The translations under genes were made by a program, and so were the position numbers. From Sporofaciens musculi (GTDB taxonomy: Bacteria; Bacillota; Clostridia; Lachnospirales; Lachnospiraceae): 64,000 nt of DNA. How positions within the stretch are numbered: the first letter of the stretch is position 1; every line of letters begins with the position of its first letter. The notes beneath the pieces are model-generated. The model was not told where the DNA came from, did no database searches, and saw nothing but the letters and a program-made list of their open reading frames with translations. The DNA is taken from the NCBI RefSeq assembly GCF_009830285.1, contig NZ_WUQX01000001.1, positions 4,402,501-4,466,500 on the forward strand, written 5' to 3'. Below, one piece after another: positions 53,289-60,957 of the stretch.

Positions 53289-54467
53289 CTAATGATGGAA
53301 CAGCCGAAGCCCCGTAAACGCCATCGCCATCCCATATTTATTACAAGTCTCAATCACATTGTCATCCCGCACAGACCCTCCTGGCTGAGCGATATACATA
53401 ACGCCGCTTCTATGAGCGCGCTCAATATTATCTCCAAAGGGGAAGAAGGCATCCGAGCCAAGGGAAACCTCTGTAAGCTTGTCTAACCACTCCCGCTTAG
53501 CCTCTCTGGTGAATACCGCAGGCTTCTCCTTGAAAATCTCCTGCCATGCGCCGTCTGCGAGCACATCCATGTAATCCTCCCCAATATACAAATCAATGGC
53601 ATTATCCCTGTCCGCCCGACGGATAGAATCCACAAAGGGGAGTCCCATAACCTGTGGAGACTGCCTCAGCCACCAGTTGTCCGCCTTCTGTCCCGCAAGG
53701 CGTGTACAATGAATTCTGGACTGCTGCCCCGCACCGATTCCGATTGCCTGACCATCCTTTACAAAACAGACAGAGTTAGACTGGGTATATTTCAGAGTAA
53801 TCATGGAAATCGCCAAATCCCTTTTAGCCTCTTCCGTCAGCTCTTTGTTGTCGGTCACGATATTGGCAAAGAAATCGTCGTCAATCTTAAGCTCATTCCT
53901 TCCCTGCTCAAAGGTAATGCCAAACACATCCTTATGCTCTAAAGACTCCGGTACATAATCTGGGTCAATCTGGATTACATTATAGTTCCCGTTCTTCTTT
54001 GCCTTAAGAATCTCAAGAGCCTCGGCCTCGTACCCAGGGGCAATCACACCGTCTGACACCTCTCTCTTAATCAACTTCGCCGTATCTGCGTCGCACACAT
54101 CCGAAAGAGAAATAAAATCCCCGAAAGAGGACATCCGGTCAGCGCCTCTGGCCCTTGCATAAGCACAGGCAAGGGGTGAAAGCTCTCCTAAATCGTCCAC
54201 CCAATAAATCTTGGCAAGGGTATCTGTAAGAGGAAGCCCTACCGCCGCCCCTGCCGGAGATACATGCTTAAAGGACGTAGCCGCCGGAAGTCCTGTGGCC
54301 TGCTTTAACTCCTTCACCAACTGCCAGCCATTGAAGGCATCCAGGAAATTAATATACCCTGGCTTGCCGTTCAATACCTGGATGGGAAGGTCTCTGCCAT
54401 CTGCCATATAGATTTTCGATGGTTTCTGATTCGGGTTGCAGCCGTATTTTAATTCCAATTCTCTCAT
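53289..54467 (-). CDS. AICAR transformylase, stand-alone (PurH-like formyltransferase)
   Basis: 392 residues comprising only the AICARFT half of PurH. It starts [18 protein letters not shown] and carries the catalytic [15 protein letters not shown] (Lys-His pair). TYTQSNSV-like [11 protein letters not shown] and [14 protein letters not shown] follow, with [14 protein letters not shown] near the end. The N-terminal MGS-like IMP cyclohydrolase domain is absent. It formylates AICAR with 10-formyl-THF to FAICAR. ATG 54467 has GGAGG at good spacing. It lies 13 bp after the separate cyclohydrolase gene. Confidence 0.92.
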   Translation of the reverse strand: MRELELKYGCNPNQKPSKIYMADGRDLPIQVLNGKPGYINFLDAFNGWQLVKELKQATGLPAATSFKHVSPAGAAVGLPLTDTLAKIYWVDDLGELSPLACAYARARGADRMSSFGDFISLSDVCDADTAKLIKREVSDGVIAPGYEAEALEILKAKKNGNYNVIQIDPDYVPESLEHKDVFGITFEQGRNELKIDDDFFANIVTDNKELTEEAKRDLAISMITLKYTQSNSVCFVKDGQAIGIGAGQQSRIHCTRLAGQKADNWWLRQSPQVMGLPFVDSIRRADRDNAIDLYIGEDYMDVLADGAWQEIFKEKPAVFTREAKREWLDKLTEVSLGSDAFFPFGDNIERAHRSGVMYIAQPGGSVRDDNVIETCNKYGMAMAFTGLRLFHH

Positions 54468-54480
54468 CTGTCTCATCCTC

Positions 54481-55194
54481 CTACTGGTTCTTATTCACAA
54501 TCCTTGTCTTATATTTCCCCGTGGCAATATCAATATACCGCACAAACAATGAAACCTTGTTCTCATCGTTCAGGCTGTCCCACAGCATATCCGTAAACGC
54601 GTCCATATCATCCAATACCCCAATCAGCTTTGGCTCGCCCTCAAAGCTTGGAAGCGGGTCGCCGTCACACTGGTACGTGTGAATAAAATGTCCTTCCCCC
54701 GCCGCCGGATTCTCATAGGCAAACGTATAGCGGTTACAGCTTTCGGGACTTCCGTGATTGCTTTTCAAAATCGACATGGCATAATTATAATTTCCGTTCT
54801 CGATGTGCATAATCCCTGATATCCTGGGCGTATAATTAGGCCCGTCCGGCTCGAATTCACGGCATCTAAGAGATTGCTCAAAAGTCATCTGGCTGTCCAT
54901 TCCCTCGTAAATGGTATCAGTCTGATCTCCATTCGTCACAATGGTCTTATTCCCAAGCACCCGCACCGGCGCGTAGATTACCAGGCTTGGGTCCGTAAGC
55001 TTAGCAGGATCAAACGCCTGGGTACGGATTCCCTCTCCGTCCTCCACAAAGATACGGTTCCGGCTGTTCACGCTTCTCCCCATAATAAAATAAGCGGTAA
55101 CCGCGCTTTTCCCGTCTGGACTCTTTCCAATAATAATACCGCGTCCAGGATATGAATTGCCTTTAAGTTCCTTGTCGATTGATAACATTTTCAT
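54481..55194 (-). CDS. IMP cyclohydrolase, PurO-like family
   Basis: 237 residues of the IMP_cyclohyd (PF07826-type) family, first known from archaeal PurO. Visible segments are [41 protein letters not shown] and TPRISGI. It closes FAICAR to IMP, the final step of the pathway, replacing the missing PurH cyclohydrolase half next door. AAAGGAG lies seven bases before the ATG. Confidence 0.88.
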   Translation of the reverse strand: MKMLSIDKELKGNSYPGRGIIIGKSPDGKSAVTAYFIMGRSVNSRNRIFVEDGEGIRTQAFDPAKLTDPSLVIYAPVRVLGNKTIVTNGDQTDTIYEGMDSQMTFEQSLRCREFEPDGPNYTPRISGIMHIENGNYNYAMSILKSNHGSPESCNRYTFAYENPAAGEGHFIHTYQCDGDPLPSFEGEPKLIGVLDDMDAFTDMLWDSLNDENKVSLFVRYIDIATGKYKTRIVNKNQ

Positions 55195-55276
55195 ACAAAA
55201 TCTCCTTTTTCGATGATTTTTGACTTGTTAATCTATTATATATAAAATACTTCTCTTTTTCCAGTAGTATTTTCTA

Positions 55277-55305
55277 TTGAATCCATGTTTTTAGAATGAT
55301 ACAAT
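55277..55305 (+). promoter_or_regulatory. Promoter of the lipoprotein gene
   Basis: TTGAAT (55277-55282), 17 bp, TACAAT (55300-55305); leader about 22 nt. Confidence 0.65.
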
Positions 55306-55333
55306 GTAAGTAAAAAACAGGGGGACAAGTTTC

Positions 55334-56416
55334 ATGCGAAAACGTACATTTCTTATCTCCTGCGTATTTGCTTTTGCCTTGCTCACAGGCTGCAGCGACA
55401 ATAAGGCAGACGAATATGTAGGAGGACAGATTACTTCCATCAAGGAAAATGGCTCTGACAGCTTTGCCACCATACTGGATGAAGGGATTGCAGAGAGCAA
55501 CGATTCTTATGTCCTGCAGTTTCCGGAAGAACTGCGGGAGCCTTATCTGGAATTCATGAAGGATTCCTTCAGCTCAATTACCTTTGAGGTATCAAAGGCA
55601 AAGAAGATGAATGACGGAACTTTTTCCGTCCAGGTTACCTACACTCCGATTAACATTAAGAACACCGTGGAGGCCGCCAACATAGAACAGATTGCTCTCT
55701 TAGAAACCACAGAGCTTACTGGCGCAGTTACCTCCATCCTTGAGGAGGATACCAAGCTGATTAAGAATTCTCCCTCCCGCGAAGATGAAACCATCACTAC
55801 ACTGAACGTATATCAGGACGGGGATTCATATAAGATTTCCACGGAAAGCCTTGAGAACCTGTTTGAACAATCTCTATACGGAGTCATGGAGCCCTACAAT
55901 CAGGTCTGCGATATCCTGGACTGCTACGACTTTGTAAAGGCTTACTTAGACGCTTCCTTCAAGGGTGAAGTTTCCCGTTTTGCCCTGCATACTGACCGCA
56001 CCGAGGAGGAGGCCCTTGCGTGGTACGAGGCCGACGTCTTCGACCCGCCTGCGGACTTAAGCGAAGCCTATGTTTCCAGATACCAGGAAGCCTTAAAAAC
56101 CATGATGAAGCAATGCCAATATACGGTTGGTATCCCCAAGAAGGAAACCGGAGTATACAGCTACACGGTTGAAATCAAGACCACGCCCAACACCAGCTTA
56201 GAAAGCGCATATACAGAATTCGAGGGTGGTACTTACTATTCGATTGATGAAGTTTCCTCCGGACTGGTAGCAGCTATGGAGAAATATGCGGCTGCTCCTA
56301 CCTTTGGCGAGGAGACCTCCATGACGATCTCCTTTAACGCTTCTTCTATGTTAAGCGCAGGAGACGCGAATTCAGAACTGGCAACACTGGCCACCACCAT
56401 ATTCGTAATACCGTAG
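55334..56416 (+). CDS. Putative DUF5105-type lipoprotein
   Basis: 360 residues. A type II signal peptide with lipobox LLTGC (Cys about residue 20) anchors it on the outer leaflet. The mature protein has acidic, Thr/Ser-rich alpha/beta segments and no catalytic motif I recognise. DUF5105 is suggested by overall layout (an N-terminal beta domain plus a helical C-terminal half with EALKTMMKQCQYTV) and is tentative. Own promoter and terminator. AGGGGG precedes the ATG. Confidence 0.75.
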   Translation: MRKRTFLISCVFAFALLTGCSDNKADEYVGGQITSIKENGSDSFATILDEGIAESNDSYVLQFPEELREPYLEFMKDSFSSITFEVSKAKKMNDGTFSVQVTYTPINIKNTVEAANIEQIALLETTELTGAVTSILEEDTKLIKNSPSREDETITTLNVYQDGDSYKISTESLENLFEQSLYGVMEPYNQVCDILDCYDFVKAYLDASFKGEVSRFALHTDRTEEEALAWYEADVFDPPADLSEAYVSRYQEALKTMMKQCQYTVGIPKKETGVYSYTVEIKTTPNTSLESAYTEFEGGTYYSIDEVSSGLVAAMEKYAAAPTFGEETSMTISFNASSMLSAGDANSELATLATTIFVIP

Positions 56417-56429
56417 CATAAACTTATCA

Positions 56430-56492
56430 GGCTGCCAGGAAACACCATTTTCACATAACTGAATTGGGAATATGGTTTCCTGGCAGCCTTTT
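56430..56492 (+). terminator. Terminator of the lipoprotein gene
   Basis: GGCTGCCAGGAAA (56430-56442) and TTTCCTGGCAGCC (56476-56488) form a perfect 13-bp stem followed by TTTT. The loop is long (33 bases) with an inner CCAT/ATGG pair. Confidence 0.8.
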
Positions 56493-56499
56493 CATATGC

Positions 56500-56823
56500 T
56501 TAGAAAACCGTCTTATTCCATTGGTATACCTTCATATCCACGCACCCATCCACAAACTTTACCCCTTCTGCCTTAAGAAGCTCTGTCTGGCGGTTGCATT
56601 TCCCGCTGCCAAAGGCGCAGGACATCCTCCCCTCCTTCGTCACCACCCGATGGCAGGGAAGGTCGCTGTTGCAGGGAACCGCATGAAGGGCATAACCCAC
56701 CACCCGCGCCCAGCGGCGGTTGCCGGCAAGCGCGGCAATCTGGCCGTAGGACGCCACCTTCCCTTCAGGAATCTGGCGGATTACATCATATATTTTTTCA
56801 AATGAGTTCTTTACTTCTTCCAC
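56500..56823 (-). CDS. MGMT/ATL-family DNA-binding domain protein
   Basis: 107 residues, only the C-terminal DNA-binding half of O6-methylguanine methyltransferases. PEGKVASYGQIAALAG, the Arg-finger region NRRWARVVGYAL and the active-site PCHRVV are present. The Cys is retained (not W as in ATL proteins), so alkyl transfer is possible. The N-terminal domain of Ada/Ogt is absent, as in many short bacterial homologues. Overlaps rarA by 13 bp, giving a DNA-repair operon. Confidence 0.88.
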   Translation of the reverse strand: MEEVKNSFEKIYDVIRQIPEGKVASYGQIAALAGNRRWARVVGYALHAVPCNSDLPCHRVVTKEGRMSCAFGSGKCNRQTELLKAEGVKFVDGCVDMKVYQWNKTVF

Positions 56824-58121
56824 TCTTTAATCCTCTTTAATCTTTCCCCAATCTCCTTTTCCTCCCCCTGTACCGTGGGATGATAATACTCCCTCTGGCT
56901 TAAAGACTCTGGCATACACATCATATGAGTCAGCTTTTCCTCTGTATCGTGTGCATATTCATATCCCTTGCCATATTCCAAATCTTTCATCAATTTTGTG
57001 GGCGCATTGCGAAGCTTGAGGGGTACCGGCTCAGCCCGCAGCTTCTTCACATCCTCCTTACACATTTCGCACGCCATATACAGCGCGTTAGACTTAGGCG
57101 CCATTGCAAGATAGGTGACGGCATGGGTCAGGTGTACGTCACACTCAGGCATTCCAAGGAAATGACATGCCTGATACGCCGCCACAGCCACCGAAAGTGC
57201 ATGGCTGTCCGCCATTCCCACATCCTCGCTGGCGAAGCGGATCAGCCTTCTGGCAATATACAGCGGATTCTCCCCTCCCTCTAACATCCGGCACATCCAG
57301 TAGATTGCCGCATCCGGATCACTGTTGCGCATAGACTTGTGAAGGGCTGAGATAAGGTTATAATGCTCCTCCCCGTTCTTATCATAGAGCAGAGACTTCT
57401 TACTGATGCACTGTTCAAGCCCTGCATCCGTCACAAGGATTCCCTCTGGGCTGATTTCTCCGTTGGTTACTGCCATCTCAAGGGTATTAAGGGCGGTCCT
57501 GGCATCGCCGTTGGCAAACGCCGCAATCGCCTCCACCTGCCGTTCTGTAATCTGAACCTTCTGTGGGCCGAATCCCTTAGAGCTTTTAAGCGCATGGTAG
57601 AGAACCTTCTTTATGTCCTCCTCCCCAAGCGCCTTTAAGACAAACACCCGACATCTGGACAAAAGAGCAGCATTGACCTCGAACGACGGATTCTCCGTCG
57701 TGGCGCCAATCAGAACGATACTCCCCTTCTCCACAAAAGGCAGGAAGGCGTCCTGCTGTGCCTTATTAAACCTGTGAATCTCATCTACAAACAGAACGGT
57801 GCGAATCCCCATCCTGCGGCTTTTTTCTGCCTGGTTCATCACTTCCTTTATCTCTTTGATTCCACTGGTAACTGCGCTGAAATTAATGAAATCCGCATTG
57901 GTGCGGCTCGCAATGATTCCCGCAAGCGTCGTCTTACCAACTCCCGGCGGTCCCCAGAAGATCATAGAGGATATCTGATCCCGTTCAATTAACTGCCGAA
58001 GCATCCTTCCCTTTCCAAGCAGATGGGCCTGGCCTGCGAATTCCTCCAATGTGGCCGGCCTTAAGCGGCTTGCCAGCGGCGCCGTCTGCTCTCTGTCGTC
58101 AAACAATGTCATCTGTTCCAT
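56811..58121 (-). CDS. rarA: Replication-associated recombination protein A (MgsA/RarA AAA+ ATPase)
   Basis: 436 residues. Clamp-loader-like AAA+ with Walker A WGPPGVGKTT, Walker B VLFVDEIHRFNK, sensor 1 IGATTENPSFEVN, Arg finger SRCRVF and the C-terminal tetramerisation domain (GMADSHALSVAVAAYQAC). The RPATLEEFAGQ start is diagnostic. It acts at stalled replication forks. Ten bp downstream of the RidA gene. Confidence 0.95.
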   Translation of the reverse strand: MEQMTLFDDREQTAPLASRLRPATLEEFAGQAHLLGKGRMLRQLIERDQISSMIFWGPPGVGKTTLAGIIASRTNADFINFSAVTSGIKEIKEVMNQAEKSRRMGIRTVLFVDEIHRFNKAQQDAFLPFVEKGSIVLIGATTENPSFEVNAALLSRCRVFVLKALGEEDIKKVLYHALKSSKGFGPQKVQITERQVEAIAAFANGDARTALNTLEMAVTNGEISPEGILVTDAGLEQCISKKSLLYDKNGEEHYNLISALHKSMRNSDPDAAIYWMCRMLEGGENPLYIARRLIRFASEDVGMADSHALSVAVAAYQACHFLGMPECDVHLTHAVTYLAMAPKSNALYMACEMCKEDVKKLRAEPVPLKLRNAPTKLMKDLEYGKGYEYAHDTEEKLTHMMCMPESLSQREYYHPTVQGEEKEIGERLKRIKEWKK

Positions 58122-58130
58122 TTTAAGCCA

Positions 58131-58592
58131 CTAATCCTCCACTTCCACCACAGTCATAATCTCTGTAACACTGCCGCCTGGCAGTTCATTGGTCCCTATG
58201 GTCATCCTTGCGGCCAGGCCCGCCTCGCCGTACAATTCCCGAAGCAGCATGGACGCACCGTCTGCCACACCGGTATAGCTTCCGAACTCATCAGTACAGC
58301 GGACATAGGCAATCATCTGCACAAACTGCCTTACCTTATCCAAATCACCCAGCTCTGCTTTCAAGACTGACAGGATGTTCAAGGCGCTAAGCCTTGCCCC
58401 CTCCTGCCCTTCTTCAACCGTCAAATCTTTTCCCACCACGCCGCTGACCTGAACCACACCGTTTATATGGGCTGTCTGACCTGCAAGGTAGAGAAGATTC
58501 CCCACCCGCCTTGCAAGGACGTAAACGCCTGCCGGCTCCGCTATGTCAGGAAGCTTTAGGCCCATTTCCTGTAACTTTTTCTCTACTCTCAT
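58131..58592 (-). CDS. RidA (YjgF/YER057c/UK114) family protein
   Basis: 153 residues, slightly longer than canonical RidA. LYLAGQTAHINGVVQVSGVVGKD and the C-terminal ARMTIGTNELPGGSVTEIMTVVE give the family fold. The Arg of the imine-deaminase site is replaced by the TIGTNELPGG pattern of a RidA subgroup often of unknown activity. Next to rarA in the same direction. Confidence 0.88.
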   Translation of the reverse strand: MRVEKKLQEMGLKLPDIAEPAGVYVLARRVGNLLYLAGQTAHINGVVQVSGVVGKDLTVEEGQEGARLSALNILSVLKAELGDLDKVRQFVQMIAYVRCTDEFGSYTGVADGASMLLRELYGEAGLAARMTIGTNELPGGSVTEIMTVVEVED

Positions 58593-58672
58593 ATTTCTTC
58601 CTCACTTTCATTTCTCTTCTAAAGTTGAACGAATTCCCTTTACCCTGCTCATAAGCATCCGTGGCCTAATTC

Positions 58673-60151
58673 CTACATCTCTATCACCTTTGTGGCCACA
58701 TTCTTTTGAAAGGCCGCGTCATGCTCTACAAACAGAAGCGTTGGACAACATTTCAGCAGCAAATCTTCAATCTGAACTCGCGACAGTACATCAATATAAT
58801 TTAACGGTTCATCCCACACATAGAGATGGGCCTGCTCACACAGACTCTTTGCAAGCAGCACCTTCTTCTTTTGCCCCGCGCTATAAAGACTTACATCCTT
58901 TTCAAACTGCTCTCTGTTAAGCTCCAGTTTGCGAAGCACCGCCTTAAACAGACTTTCCTCAAGCCCATACTCCCTGGCCATATCCCTTAGATTCCCCTTA
59001 AGATATGAGGTGTCCTGGGAAATATAAGAAATCTTAAGACCCAGGCCAGCATGAACATTTCCTTCAAATGCAAGCTCCTCTCCCAGCAGCAGCTTCAAAA
59101 TACTGGACTTTCCACATCCGTTTTTCCCGCGAAGACAGACCCTCTCCCCCTGCCGTATCTCAAAGCTGATGTTTGAGCACGCCTTCTTCTCGCCATAATA
59201 GACTGACACATCCTTAAATTCCGCCAGTTTATCCGCGTGGTAGGAAAGGGGGAAAAGCTTTAGAACATCCATAGTATCAATATTCTTAAGCAGCTTAGCT
59301 TTCTCCTCGATCGCCTGGTGCTGGCGGTTCTCTAATACCTTAGCGCGCTTCATCATCTTCGCAGCCTTGTGCCCGATATGTCCCCTGTCGGGACGAAGCC
59401 CCGCCACTCGCTGCCCCTTCTTACTTTTCTCCACCTGATCAGACCATCCAGAGGACTGTTTTGCAGCCTGCTTAAGCCGCTTCACTTCTGACTCCAGCTT
59501 TTGATTCTGTGCTGCCTCCAACTGATCCTTCGCCTCTTTGTTGGCATACCATGAGCTGAAATTCCCCTTCTGCACCTCAATATTCATCTTATTAATCGAC
59601 AGGATATGATCCACACAGGAATCCAGGAAATTCCGATCATGGGAAACCAGTATGAAGCCCTTCTTCTTATTCAAATATTGTGCAATCTGCCTTCGCGCCT
59701 CCACATCCAGATGGTTGGTCGGCTCGTCGATTAAAAGGAAACGGGTTTCCCCAAGAAAAAGAGCTGCAAGCAGCACCTTCTCCTGCTCTCCGTAGCTTAA
59801 TGTGTAAAATGGACGGTATAGGACCTCTGCATCCACACTTAGAAGATTCAACTCCCGAAATATCTGCCATTCTTCAAACTGGGGATTCATTTCCTCCAAA
59901 AGCTCAAGAGTCATCCTATCTTTTTCCTTTACCTCATAGGGAAAATAAGCGAATTCTGTACTGGATGAAATCCGGCCTTGGTACTTATATTTTCCTAAAA
60001 GAAGATTCAAAAACGTCGTCTTGCCCCGCCCGTTGCGTCCCACAAACCCTAATTTCCAGTCCGTATCAATCCGAAAGGATACATTTTTAAACACTTCCTC
60101 AAAACTGCCCTCATATGAAAAGCTTAAATCTACCACATCTATCATTGCCAT
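58673..60151 (-). CDS. ABC-F protein, Lsa-like (ribosome protection)
   Basis: 492 residues with two ABC domains and no TM helices. First Walker A GRNGRGKTT (36-44), LSYGEQEKVLLAA, Walker B LLIDEPTNHLD and SHDRNFL. A basic linker (about 190-300: KQAAKQSSGWSDQVEKSKKG, DRGHIGHKAAKMMKRAK) is the antibiotic-resistance-domain region. Second Walker A GKNGCGKSS, SAGQKKKVLLAKS and VWDEPLNYID with VEHD. The start FEEVFKNVSFRIDTDWKLGFVGRN is Lsa/Vga-like, suggesting protection against lincosamide, streptogramin A or pleuromutilin. The spectrum is not predictable from sequence alone. A leader with a short ORF and terminator precedes it. Confidence 0.85.
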   Translation of the reverse strand: MAMIDVVDLSFSYEGSFEEVFKNVSFRIDTDWKLGFVGRNGRGKTTFLNLLLGKYKYQGRISSSTEFAYFPYEVKEKDRMTLELLEEMNPQFEEWQIFRELNLLSVDAEVLYRPFYTLSYGEQEKVLLAALFLGETRFLLIDEPTNHLDVEARRQIAQYLNKKKGFILVSHDRNFLDSCVDHILSINKMNIEVQKGNFSSWYANKEAKDQLEAAQNQKLESEVKRLKQAAKQSSGWSDQVEKSKKGQRVAGLRPDRGHIGHKAAKMMKRAKVLENRQHQAIEEKAKLLKNIDTMDVLKLFPLSYHADKLAEFKDVSVYYGEKKACSNISFEIRQGERVCLRGKNGCGKSSILKLLLGEELAFEGNVHAGLGLKISYISQDTSYLKGNLRDMAREYGLEESLFKAVLRKLELNREQFEKDVSLYSAGQKKKVLLAKSLCEQAHLYVWDEPLNYIDVLSRVQIEDLLLKCCPTLLFVEHDAAFQKNVATKVIEM

Positions 60152-60244
60152 ATATGCGCACCTCCTGTATATCCGTATCCTGCTTTCTCATTCTCAATGT
60201 GATTCCTATGGTCTCCCTCAACGGGAAACTTTATAAAAGATACG

Positions 60245-60274
60245 AAAAAAGCTGCAAGAAAGTCTCCTTACAGC
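60245..60274 (-). terminator. Attenuator terminator in the ABC-F leader
   Basis: GCTGTAAG and CTTGCAGC form an 8-bp stem (one G-U) followed on the minus strand by TTTTTT. It lies about 95 nt upstream of the ABC-F start and downstream of the short leader ORF, so transcription must read through it for expression. Confidence 0.8.
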
Positions 60275-60423
60275 CTCAAGAAATACGCACAATGACCCAC
60301 TCCGAAAGAGGCATTGCTTCTGTTACTATTTCCAAATGAAGGGATATCCGACTTTCCTGCTATCGGCACAACAAAAAGGCGGAATATCATCCCGCATCTC
60401 CTGTTATGCAGTTACACTTGTAA

Positions 60424-60444
60424 TTAGCAAGAAGTCATCTTCAT
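60424..60444 (-). CDS. Leader peptide (uORF) of the ABC-F gene
   Basis: ATG AAG ATG ACT TCT TGC TAA encodes the hexapeptide MKMTSC, with GGAGATGAAAGG immediately upstream. It lies between the promoter and the attenuator terminator. Such short frames sense stalled ribosomes in front of ABC-F and erm genes. That it works here is inference. Confidence 0.55.
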   Translation of the reverse strand: MKMTSC

Positions 60445-60477
60445 CCTTTCATCTCCAATCTGTTATGTTCTGAAAAC

Positions 60478-60506
60478 AGGATAACACAGGGCAGATCAAA
60501 TAGCAA
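60478..60506 (-). promoter_or_regulatory. Promoter of the ABC-F transcription unit
   Basis: TTGCTA (60501-60506), 17 bp, TATCCT (60478-60483) on the minus strand. Gives a leader of about 320 nt. Confidence 0.45.
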
Positions 60507-60536
60507 GATATTTATTTCATGATTTTTCTCATAGCC

Positions 60537-60696
60537 CATAAGACGTTACTGTTCACACCCATGGTGTTCACAGTAACGAATCCGGCCTATTTAAAGTTGC
60601 CTTACGGCAAGAGGCCGGATTCTGACCCCATTACCGTACTGGCCTGTAGCCGTGCAGCGTAGTGCACGGCTCAGGAGTGAACAGTAACCATAAGAC
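60537..60696. mobile_element. 144-bp MITE-like element with 12-bp TIRs and 8-bp target duplication
   Basis: GTTACTGTTCAC (60545-60556) and GTGAACAGTAAC (60677-60688) are perfect terminal inverted repeats. CATAAGAC directly flanks both ends (60537-60544 and 60689-60696). Inside are a hairpin with 11-bp arms GAATCCGGCCT / AGGCCGGATTC (about 60578-60622) and GCCGTGCA/TGCACGGC (about 60649-60670). No coding capacity. It must have been mobilised by a transposase in trans. Confidence 0.9.
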
Positions 60697-60954
60697 ACCG
60701 GCAGACTGCACCAGCAAAATAACGGGTATTCCAATCCGGAACTTCAGATGGCGCGTCTTATGCCGGAATACCTTCATTCCGGCACAACTCCCAAGGCTGC
60801 CCCCAAGGAGGGCAAGCAAAAACAGTGTTTTCTCCGGTACCCGCCACCGACGCCTCACGGCACAGCGTTTATCATAGCCAAATGCCGCGAAGCCCATCAC
60901 ATTCATCACAATCAGAAAAGCTGCCAAAAGCCATAATATTTCCTCAGGCATCAT
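60631..60954 (-). CDS. DUF1294 membrane protein with C-terminus replaced by an inserted element
   Basis: 107 residues with two to three TM helices and the DUF1294 blocks FAAFGYDKRCA, WRVPEKTLFLLALLGGSLG and MKVFRHKTRH. Residues after GVLW (LLFTPEPCTTLHGYRPVR) are read from the MITE, whose sequence supplies the stop. Removing the element and one target copy restores a frame ending GVLWAMRKIMK, a natural basic end. The protein is therefore intact apart from its last residues. GAGGTG precedes the ATG; the gene follows addA by 3 bp. Confidence 0.85.
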   Translation of the reverse strand: MMPEEILWLLAAFLIVMNVMGFAAFGYDKRCAVRRRWRVPEKTLFLLALLGGSLGSCAGMKVFRHKTRHLKFRIGIPVILLVQSAGVLWLLFTPEPCTTLHGYRPVR

Positions 60955-60957
60955 CCC

